A stretch of DNA of 31,981 nt, from the NCBI GenBank assembly GCA_015039465.1, contig MU130163.1:1-31981 (forward strand), given 5' to 3'. Numbering within the stretch: position 1 is the stretch's first letter; the number at the start of each line of letters is the position of its first letter. The notes beneath the pieces were generated by a model. The model saw only the letters and a program-made list of their open reading frames with translations. It was not told where the DNA came from and did no database searches. Both the position numbers and the translations under genes were made by a program. Below are positions 21,402-29,967 of this stretch, in pieces. The DNA comes from Phlegmacium glaucopus. Lineage: Eukaryota > Basidiomycota > Agaricomycetes > Agaricales > Cortinariaceae.

Positions 21402-22146
21402 TAGGGATGCCAAAGTTCAGTTCTGAACCAGTCCAGAGAACCAGTCTCCAGAACCAACCAAACCAAACCAAGTTTCTGGTTTGGTTCTGGTTCTGGTTTG
21501 GCTTCAGCTGTTAGGGCAACTGTGATGCCGACTTAGTCAAGCTAGCAGGGGATCCTAAATTAATATATTATAAATGTGACTATAACTAACTCACCTAGCA
21601 GGGGATCCTAAAAGGAAAAGATAGGGATCCCTGCTAAGGTGAGGAGCTATTTAAGTACAGATATGGACATAATGGACATATGAAAATAAATGAATAAATG
21701 ATATGAGAATAAAATAATAAAAGTGGTGTCTGTAAAATAATGAAATAATAATTACAAAGTCGTAAGTTTGGTTCAGGTTGGGTCCAATCAGGAGTTATGG
21801 TAGTGTCAGGCCTGATTGGTCGGACAAGAATCCAATTCAAAGTTGTCATTAGTTGGCAAAATGATTTAGTAGTATTTTTTCTTTTCATGTCTACTTTTAG
21901 TGATGTCATAGTTATAACAAAATATTACAAACTTCTGGCCTCAAATTGCAAGATATATTTATTTCTAAGAAATAAGATATAATTTTAGAAAATAAAATTT
22001 AAAATGAGAATTTCTTGTCTAATTGGTGATATCCTAACAAAAGTCTATTTTTAACTGGTTCTGGTTCTGGTTTTCCTAAGTGGTTCTGGTTCTGGTTCTG
22101 AGAAAATGGGTCCTGAACTGAACCAAACTGAACTTCAGCATCCCTA
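21402..22146. mobile_element. hAT-like non-autonomous DNA element
   Basis: Terminal inverted repeats begin TAGGGATGC on the left and end GCATCCCTA on the right, with AAGTTCAGTT just inside both. An 8 bp direct repeat CCTATTCC flanks it (21394-21401 and 22147-22154). That duplication length and the GGGATGC-type ends fit the hAT superfamily. GGTTCTGGTTCTGG repeats lie just inside both ends. No transposase is encoded. A family B LTR appears to be inserted in its middle. The target is itself repetitive, so the duplication alone is not proof. Confidence 0.7.
21509..22039. mobile_element. LTR family B, diverged copy inside the hAT-like element
   Basis: Starts TGTTAGGGCAACTGTG and is clearly related over its first 300 bp to the family B LTR at 22825-23273, sharing GACTTAGTCA, CTAGCAGGGGATCC and ATCCCTGCTA. 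It ends ...ATCCTAACA near 22039. I see no matching target duplication, and the right end is an estimate. Confidence 0.55.
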
Positions 22147-22256
22147 CCTATTCCATGGAATATACAGATGGATTTCATACCCATTCCATGGAATATATAG
22201 ATAGATAGATTCCACACCTATTCCACATCTATTCTATATAGAATGAGTGCAGAATA
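22147..22256. repeat. TTCCATGGAA minisatellite, third fragment
   Basis: CCTATTCCATGGAATATACAG-type units between the hAT-like element and the next solo LTR. Ends with GAATA, the target duplication of that LTR. Confidence 0.7.
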
Positions 22257-22500
22257 TGTTGGAGTATATGAGTTTCAACTTGTTGATCTATTCTTAAGTG
22301 TTTTATCTTTCATATCTTATCATTTCCTTTTATTTTGTGTCACAAGAATTGTCACATTCTTTAGTTACAAATTTTATTATTGTGTCTCAACTTTCTACTA
22401 AAAGTTGAGATGTGATTTCATTCATTTATTCTTTAGTTATTACATCTAACAAATACCTAGTTACTGTTTCTTTGTTCTAGTTGTGAATTTTACAGCAACA
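22257..22500. mobile_element. Solo LTR, family C, 244 bp
   Basis: Runs TGTTGGAGTATATGAG...TTTTACAGCAACA and is flanked by a perfect 5 bp duplication GAATA (22252-22256 and 22501-22505). An internal hairpin CTCAACTTT...AAAGTTGAG lies at about 22386-22409. A related start, TGTTGGAGTTATGCAAG, lies on the minus strand at 26265. No coding sequence. Confidence 0.75.
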
Positions 22501-22790
22501 GAATAGGTGTGGAATCCATCTGTATAATTCCATGGAATAGGTCTGGAGTCTATCCCTATATTCCATGGAATTAGTGTGGAATCCATCTGTATATTCCATG
22601 GAGTCCATTCTTATATTCCATGGAATGAGTATGGAATCCATGTGTACATTCCATGGAATAAAGGTGGAATCCATCCTCATATTCCATGGAATGAGTATGG
22701 AATCCATCCCTATTTTATGGATTCCACCCCCCATTCCATGGAATCCACCCTCTATTTTATGGATTCCATATGGATTATATGGGGGAGGGT
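22501..22790. repeat. TTCCATGGAA minisatellite, main array
   Basis: About eight imperfect units of 30-40 bp built from GGAATCCATC(C/T)GTATATTCCATGGAAT. The TTCCATGGAA core is a perfect 10 bp palindrome. Frames are open on both strands only because the unit lacks stops. Confidence 0.85.
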
Positions 22791-22824
22791 AAAGTAAACC
22801 CTGCTTGGTTGACCTGAGACACTC

Positions 22825-23273
22825 TGTTAGGGCAACTGCGGTACTGACTTAGTCAGACTAGCAGGGGATCCAAAGAGGAAAGGATAGGAATCCCTGCTAG
22901 GATGGTGGGGTATTTAAGTACTAATATGGACATAACAGAGATATGTAAATAAATAAAGAAATGGTGTGATAATAAAGATAATAAAAATGGTGTCATGTGA
23001 AGATAAATAAAATAATAAAATAAGAAGTTGAAATTGGATTGGGAGTTGGGCTGATTGAGATTTGGGAGTTGGACCAGGACCGATTGTGATTCGGGAGTTG
23101 AATCGGCCAGTTTGGGTTTGGGTCAATTTTGTTGGTGAGGTGGAATGTACCAAGTCATGGTTGGGTCTTGATTCCAGGGTAGAATCAGGAGTTGGTTCAG
23201 AGTCAGGACTGGGGTAGGGTTTGGGCCCAATCAGGAGCCGGTGCTTCGGTCGAAAACTGGGTGTCCCCTAACA
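22825..23273. mobile_element. Solo LTR, family B, 449 bp
   Basis: Ends are TGTTAGGG and CCCTAACA, an 8 bp perfect inverted pair. Flanks are CACTC (22820-22824) and CACCC (23274-23278), a 5 bp duplication with one mismatch. Inside, an imperfect GATT...GGGAGTTGG unit recurs near 23035-23100. Non-coding. Confidence 0.75.
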
Positions 23274-23278
23274 CACCC

Positions 23279-23740
23279 TGGGATGCTCTAGAGCTCTGTG
23301 GGAAAATTTGGCAGAAAGAACCTTGCCCTGAGAGCAATACATGATGCTCTGAGTGCTTTGATGCCCTGAGTGCCTTAGGGCATCCCAAGGCACCTAGAAG
23401 CTCCAGGGCTAAACTGCTTTTTCTTGATGATCTAGCTTGCTCAGAACTTGTCACCCTGTCTAGTTGTGGGATAATGATTGCAGTTGTATAAAGTCCCTAG
23501 TTATTTGGTCTATTTGCCCAGCACCAAATGCAAGTGCAAGCTTATAGTCACCATAACAATTAGGGACTACATAATGCTGTCAAATACTATTTTAAATCAT
23601 ATCCATTTGAGTCTTAATTATTTTTTGTGTGACCCTTATTTCATCTCCAAGTTCAAAATACCAGCCCTAAACATAGTCTGTGTGTTCCATCAAATTATCA
23701 TCAAGTTCAACCAACATTCAACATTCAACTTTTAAACTCA
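23279..23740. other. Unassigned stretch
   Basis: Contains several GATGC(C/T)CTGAG-like words near 23340-23390 but no coding region or element boundary that I can support. Confidence 0.5.
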
Positions 23741-24060
23741 CCACCTCACTGACCATCACCATGTCACCAACCACCACCCTCCACCTGAATGACAACAATG
23801 GTAACCCCCCCTCACTGGGGGGTATTCTTTTTTCCTCATTGCACCATGGCACTGACAGCTCTTTTTTTTATCTTAATAGGCACTACTGTGGCCCAAAAAT
23901 GACAGCAATATACAACATCTCAACTCACCATGATGACACGTCACTGACCATTGCCATGTCACCAACCATCACCATGACCTCCCCCACCTGACATGACAGC
24001 AACAGTAAACCCCCTCACTGGGAGGTATTTTTTTTTCTTTATTATGGCACTGGTGAGAAA
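23741..24060. repeat. Imperfect duplication of about 125 bp
   Basis: Blocks at about 23747-23870 and 23938-24060 share CACTGACCAT, CATGTCACCAACCA, a CCCCCTCACTGGG hairpin and a following T-rich tract. They are direct repeats and non-coding. Confidence 0.6.
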
Positions 24061-24093
24061 CCCTTCTCAATGCAGTTTTTTTTTTGATCTTAT

Positions 24094-24404
24094 AGCTACC
24101 TGCAAAAATGTAGGCAGGTTTACAAATTTCCTAGCTCTGCCTATGTTTACACCAAACAAGCAGGGACCCTGAACAATCACCCTTTTCTAGGTTGCATCAG
24201 GCTATATGCTCCCACTGCGATGTTTGGCCATTGTTGATGACATAGTGTTTCTATCGAGCGGCAACCTCAAAAATGGGTGGTGTAGAGTAGTGTTGGAGCG
24301 AGAATGATTGCACCTGAAGGGTCTTACTAAAAATGGTTGTTTACAACCAAATATAGGCGTAACTATGGAAATTTGTAAACCTGCCTACGTTTTTGCAGAT
24401 AGCT
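24094..24404. mobile_element. MITE of about 311 bp
   Basis: Terminal inverted repeats of about 38 bp: AGCTACCTGCAAAAATGTAG on the left and the complement of AGCTATCTGCAAAAACGTAG on the right, both continuing GCAGGTTTACAAATTTCC. The interior is non-coding. Superfamily is not clear; the target duplication could not be fixed. Confidence 0.75.
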
Positions 24405-24429
24405 GTAATTACTACTTCCATGGCCTGAC

Positions 24430-24640
24430 AATGTACACAAATGATGGCATGCATACAAACAACATACAAACATACAACAACATACATCAACATATGACAG
24501 TGGTGACAGTGATGTAGATGGTAAACAATGATGACAACAACAATGTAGAATGATGATGATGATGGTAAACAACAACATGCAACAATATACATCAACATAT
24601 GAACATACAATGATAGACATCATCACATGATGGCATACAA
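24430..24640. repeat. ACATACAACA / GATGATG simple-sequence region
   Basis: CATACAACA, CATCAACATATGA and GATGATGATG words recur, and the block ACATACATCAACATATGA occurs twice. Low complexity, non-coding. Confidence 0.7.
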
Positions 24641-24653
24641 CTAGTATTTAAAA

Positions 24654-25329
24654 GTCCAGTCTGGTCTGGTCTTTTGACCCTCAGGGCCTTTAACTGAGAC
24701 CATAACCGGTCCACCTTGGTCCTAGTCATTAGCAATCTAACATTTTACTTATCCACTTTTTTGCACCTTTTGACTTATTGCCCAGTTCTGGCAAGTCAAA
24801 AGTGGAAAAGCAGAAAAGTTGATAATTTAAGATAATTTACATATGTGACTACTCTAGTAAAACTATGTATGACAAGCAGATGCTCATGGGGGAATTGGGT
24901 GAAAAGTGGTGGCTTTTATATAGGTAACTGGCCTCAGGGTTATTTCACTAGAATATTCCATCAATTGCTTGACGCTGACAACCGGAATAGTTATGTAATT
25001 GATGGAATATTCTGGTAATTTCTAGTGAGCTAACCCTGAGGCCAGTTACTTATATAAAGGCCACCACTGCACACTTAATTCCCCACTAGCATCAGCTAGT
25101 CATAGTCTTATTAGTACTAGTAGTAGTATTATTTCAGTAGATCAAATTTCATAGTGACTTTTTTATTTCACTTTTTGTCACCCAACACATAGCCAGCTTT
25201 TTGAGAATACCAACCTGGGTTTCTTGACTTGCTCCTTTCCTGCTTTTTACTGCTTTTTTCACTTGCACAACGGCAAAAAGCTAATTGCTAGACTACTGAT
25301 GACTAGGACCTCAAAAGACCAGACTGGAC
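24654..25329. mobile_element. Foldback element, 676 bp with arms of about 320 bp
   Basis: Almost the whole element is one inverted repeat. GTCCAGTCTGGTC at the left end matches its complement at the right end. The inner arms (GGTAACTGGCCTCAGGGTTA, ATTCCATCAATTGC) meet around a loop of about 25 bases near 24972-24996. Arms differ by substitutions and small gaps. There is no coding capacity. The transcript would form a very long hairpin. Confidence 0.8.
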
Positions 25330-25375
25330 CACTTCAGACTGGTGTTAAGTTCGAGAACTCTATTCCAGAGTATCG

Positions 25376-25915
25376 GATGGAGTTTGATCGGAACAGAACC
25401 ATGGAACGGGAAAGGACTATAGCCTCAGCGTATATGCTGTGCTACCCTAAACCTTCATGTCCTAATTTCGGAGTAAGAACGGAACAGAGTGGAACTGGAA
25501 GTTGCAGTAACTTAGAGGAAGACTAGGAGGAGGAAACTATGTTGATATTCGAACTGAGGGAAAACATACAAGTTCGAGTACTTAAATAATAAAAGGAATT
25601 GCAACCGAAATATAAAGTATAAATATAAAGTGCTGCATTCTGCTCCCAAAAGGTCCTGCATTCTTGGGGTGAATAATCCATGGGTGGTGTGCTGACTGAT
25701 AGTGGGAATGTGATGACAAAGAAGTAGTGGTAGTGGTGAAGAAGTGGTAATGGGTGCAGAGTATAGACGGAGAAGCTGGAATGACACAGAAAGGTCTCGG
25801 AGTTGAACGTAGAAGGAGTAGTTCGGGATGTGAGGGAAAGCACTGTACGGAGTACGGACTACCGGAGACAGCTCCGACGGAGCTGGACCGGAGTAACGTA
25901 TGACGGAATGTAACA
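25376..25915 (-). mobile_element. Solo LTR, family A copy 2
   Basis: On the minus strand starts TGTTACATTCCGTCATACG and matches copies 1 and 3 along its length. It abuts the 16748-18028-related segment at 25918. The far end is estimated from the alignment with copy 1. No target duplication found. Confidence 0.7.
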
Positions 25916-25917
25916 TA

Positions 25918-26148
25918 ACCCCAATATATGTTTATTTAACTTTTCCTGTGCCAAGTCTATGAGGATATTCATGGATTTATTGGTTTTAATCCAGACATGC
26001 AATTTGTAGTGTAACAAATGATAGTCTATTGACCACACTTATTAACTATATGCATTTAAGTCACACAGTAATAGGTCTAATCAGCAGTTGTAGGGTAGAC
26101 AACTCTGATTCCCTTGTTTAATCATCAGTTGTATTAACAAGTTATTGG
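25918..26148. repeat. Partial inverted copy of the 16748-18028 insertion family
   Basis: Matches the complement of about 16797-17030 at very high identity over about 230 bp (for example GCATGTCTGGATTAAAACC). Homology ends abruptly at the family A LTR on one side and near 26148 on the other. Confidence 0.85.
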
Positions 26149-26463
26149 AGGCCATAGTCCTATCCGATACTTGTTCCAGAATTACTCTGATGTTATCCCT
26201 TTGCTTAAACTTAACAGTATAAAACAATAAATGAATAACAAGTTGAAACTTGCATAACTCCAACAACATCTTGGATAATGAATCAGTCCCAACTCAATTG
26301 GAACAAGAATACATATAACAAAAAAATCTGTAATTTATTTGCTGCTTTTTCTTTATCTTATTTTATACAACCAAGTCTTTCAAAAACCTTGCTTGAATCA
26401 GAGTCATTTTGTAAGGACTTTCTTCCAGGCTACACTAGTACCAGTATTCCCTCTCCTCCCAAG
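26149..26463. other. Spacer with a family C-like LTR end
   Basis: On the minus strand TGTTGGAGTTATGCAAGTTT starts at 26265 and resembles the family C LTR start at 22257 over about 50 bp. From 26270 to 26463 I see no feature. The plus-strand open frame from 26278 overlaps helicase exons on the other strand and is not credible. Confidence 0.45.
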
Positions 26464-29400
26464 TCAAAACTCCTGCCAAAATTTCTCTTTTGGTATATCT
26501 TCCTTAGTCAACCAAGTTGGATTGAATACTTTCTTCATAAACTGACCAATCAAAGAGCCTTTGGCAACTTCAGTGAGGAAGTGGGGTGTGGAGACTATGA
26601 ACATCCCTTTGTAGAAATACGAGGTTGTACTGTTCATAGACCAGTTTCTAACCGTTTGGCAGAGTAGATAGTGTTAACTCATTGCAAACAGATAAGTATA
26701 CTACAATACAAAATGAACCTTATATACCTAAGTAACCATTAGTAATATCTGCTGGTCCATGCTCCTTGCAGCTCGCACATGGAATCCACCATTCCAACAC
26801 CCTTTCTTGCAACAGGTAAGCATAACATTGATTCAACATTATTTTTTGAGGAAGCCCAACTTATGTGAAGTTCAGACAATGGATATGATGATAAAGTCAT
26901 CCTCATTTCCTGTAAAGGTAACAGAAATATAAGAAAAACCTCCTAATCACAAAGCAAAATTACCTTGGAATGAATCAACACTGAAATATTTATCACCCCA
27001 TTCCAAACCTTCTGTCTTCATCAAGTTTTCAATGTATCTTGTCTGACCATCATATGGTGTGATAATTTGGTAATTCCTTTTTTGTTCTTGTAACTTTCTG
27101 GCTAAATGGATAATGTGACAAGCTTCAACCTTATTCTGAAGACATGTATCAATGAGTATCATTAAGAAATACAAAGAGATAATTAAATACCATTAAGGAA
27201 CCAGTATCCAAGGGTCTCTCCTTTCCCAAGGCCTCAACAAAGTAACAAGCTGTGGTATCTTCCATGATTGGATGTGATGGATTTGATTTTAACTTCTTAT
27301 CATAGACAAGTTCTCAGATAATGTTGCCAATTTGTGGTGGCATCCTGTCTATAAATTAAATAATTTAATATATTTCCATGCTTTGAACCTAATATAAGCT
27401 CACATTGAGTATCAAGAAAAACTATATGTTTTTGAAGATGGGGGAATTCAAAAATACTCTGAAGGTCCCCCAAATCTTCTTGGCCATAGGGTGGTACTGA
27501 AAGAAACAATTAGATTTTCTTCAATCTTGTCAAGATAGAAGTTAAGTAAAACATACACTGTTTGTCATCCCCAATGAAGCATACTTTACAGAGACTCTGC
27601 TTGAAATTTGTGAAAATGGAGATATAGTTCCCAACTTCAATTTGACTAGCTTCATCAACAATCATGGCCTTGAGAGGTATTTCTTTGGTGAATTTATAGA
27701 TATTGGGGTTTGAAAGCATGCTCAAGGTGCAGAGAATGACCTGGAAATCCCTAAGGTTGGACTTTGATGCAGCAGAATAGAATGTGTTGGAAAAAATGAT
27801 GTTCTTCTTGATCTTAGGGTATAGGTGCTCATGCCTACAAAGATGATAGATAAATTCTAAATATATACAACAAAGATAGGAACTTTGACTTACCACAGAT
27901 GAAAGTTCTCTGAAGCTAAGTGCCTCCAGTTCTCAAAACCAATTGACATGAGCTTCTCAGCAATGTTCTTGACAGCTACATTAGATTGGGCAACAATCCA
28001 GATGCCTCCTTTGTTATAACAAAGAGCGTACTGAACAAAAGCGGCGATCATGGAAGTCTTCCCAGTTCCTGGTGGACCTTGGATGAGAGTGATCCTGTGG
28101 TTATTGTTGGAAGAGATCATGTAGTTCACAGCCTTCTGCTGAGATGGGTTTAGTCGTGGTTGGGTGGATGTTGGTACTGGCTGCTGGATGGATGACCCCG
28201 ATAGGCTCTTCAGCTGCTCAGACCATTCCTTGGCCATGTGAGAAGGCCATCGTCGTCAAGAGGGAACCAGATATTTTGGATCCACGGATTTTCATCAATT
28301 TCTCGGAACCTTGAAGAATTTGGAGGATGGTACCAGCCCGCTGAGCCTCAGCTGTTGTGGGGCCATCGCGGCCAGACATAACTTTCATGACAACCTTGCC
28401 TCCCAGATCACGATCCGTATCCATGTTACCGAATTACCCCTTCACTGCTCCCATAGCAGGAAATGAGAACGGCCCCTGCAGGCCAGAGACCTCCAGGCTG
28501 AGGCGCTGCAAAATAGGAATGAATGAAAAGAATGGACATTGAATGAGGAGGTGCCTTACTTTACCATCTCAAATCCTGTTCTTGTAATTGGATGAGTTGA
28601 CTTGAACTTGGTTGTTGTTAGAGTCGAATGACTGGTTAACATGATGGGTCATTTATAATGGCTTCCTTTGGTCTAGACGAAGGGCATCGTTGGCGACCTT
28701 GGCGATCATGTCCAGGTGCTAAAGTATGACTTGTTGAGCATGACATAATGACTGAGGAGAGCAGATAACCTACAATGGGATCAAGTTGCTTCGTATCGAT
28801 GCAAGGTACTTTGTCAAACTCAGCACCGTTTCCGGATCTTACGAGAAACTGGGAGACCCAGGCACACTGCACGAGGTTGGTGATACAATTTCTGTCCTTA
28901 TTGTCATAGGTGGGGTTAGAAAAGACATTGGTGACATTGAGGGCCTTGATTTTAACACTATCCCCAAGAGCCACCTGGATGCCTGTCAGAGCCTTGCGAT
29001 CGACGGCAGAAAATGCAGACTGGATGTCAACAGTGTTTGTAACACGTAGTCCTCCAACGTCCCAGTAAAGAGACATAGTCAAGGGGCCCATGTCGAAAGC
29101 AAAGATATCGCCAGCGGTGCGACACAAGATTTGATCTTGGAGGATTTGCCACCCATTGAGAACTTTTGGTGTAGGAGTTGGGGACTTCCTGTCTGATCGT
29201 TTATTGTCGCCCTTTGGGTAAGAGAATTCGACGATATGGCATATCTTGTCATCTGCGACTGCTAAGGATATGAGTATCCCAGTGGCTGAATAGCCTGGTG
29301 ATATGCCAATGGGCCCAGTGTGGTCAAAGACTGACGAGAGATCGGAGTCTGCGATGTTGATGTCTTTAATGATAAAAGTTTCAATCGGTCTGTTAAGTGC

Positions 29401-29490
29401 AGGATCCGGGCCATCCAGGCATGGGTGTCATATCCATTAATAAGTACCTTGTAATAGCCCTAAATGATTGATCAAAAATGGCCACTAATT
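26464..29490 (-). pseudogene. UPF1-like SF1 helicase gene, decayed
   Basis: Minus-strand exons separated by short GT-AG introns. From the 5' side: a region from about 29490 to 28780 with GYYKVLINGYDTHAW, IFAFDMGPLTMSLYWDVGG and NLVQCAWVSQFL that resembles an RNase D-like exonuclease fold (tentative). Then come helicase motif I GPPGTGKT and QSNVAVKN (about 28237-27890), motif II DEAS and motif III GDDKQ (about 27836-27560), LDTQYRMPPQIGN (about 27440-27310), VDSFQGNEDD, and a motif VI-like INVMLT...CKKG (about 26850). The C-terminal exon MFIVSTPHFLTEVAKGSLIG ends at TGA 26464. In-frame TGAs, a frameshift near 29420 and Arg-to-Cys changes disable it. Many fit CGA to TGA or CGT to TGT. The 5' end is cut off by an LTR at 29509. 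The order resembles large UPF1/ZNFX1-type helicases. Confidence 0.8.
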
Positions 29491-29508
29491 CCTTATGTTC
29501 TATAAATG

Positions 29509-29967
29509 TGTTACATTCCGTTATATGTTACTCCGGTCCGGCTCCGTCAGAGCTGTTTCCGGTAGTCCGTACTCCGTACAGTGCCTTCCCTTATATCCCG
29601 AACTACTCTCCCTATGTTCAACTCCGAGACTTCTCCGTGTCATTCCGGTTCCTCCGTCCATACTCCAAACCCGTTATCACTTCTTCGCCACTACCATTAT
29701 TCTTTGTCATCATCTTTCCCATCATCAGTCAGCACACCAGCCATGGATTATTCACCCTAGAATGCAGGACCTTTTCCAGGAGCAGAACGCAGCACTTATA
29801 TTTATATTTTATATTTCGGTTGCAATTCCTTTTATATTTAAAGTACTCGAACTTGTATGTTTTCCCTTAGTTCGAATATCAACTTTGTGTCCTCCTCTTG
29901 TTCGTCCTCTAAAGTCACTGAGGTCTTCTGTCTTATTACTTCTCCTTCTGTTCCGAAATCACGGAGC
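29509..29967 (+). mobile_element. LTR, family A copy 3, plus orientation
   Basis: Starts TGTTACATTCCGTTATATG and aligns with copies 1 and 2 for about 460 bp, then diverges near 29967. It lies in the upstream part of the helicase gene. It may be solo, or the 5' LTR of an element extending to the right. Confidence 0.65.

Noticed and set aside
22477..22797. Open frames with Met/Asp/Ser-Ile-Pro repeats
   Set aside because: Readings of the TTCCATGGAA minisatellite, open on both strands only because the unit lacks stops.
25512..25916. 134-codon frame conserved among the three family A copies
   Set aside because: The frame follows the LTR itself, is shifted or broken differently between copies and lacks any protein motif. 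It reflects shared repeat descent.
26278..26667. 129-codon plus-strand frame
   Set aside because: Antisense to clear helicase C-terminal exons, and no independent motif.
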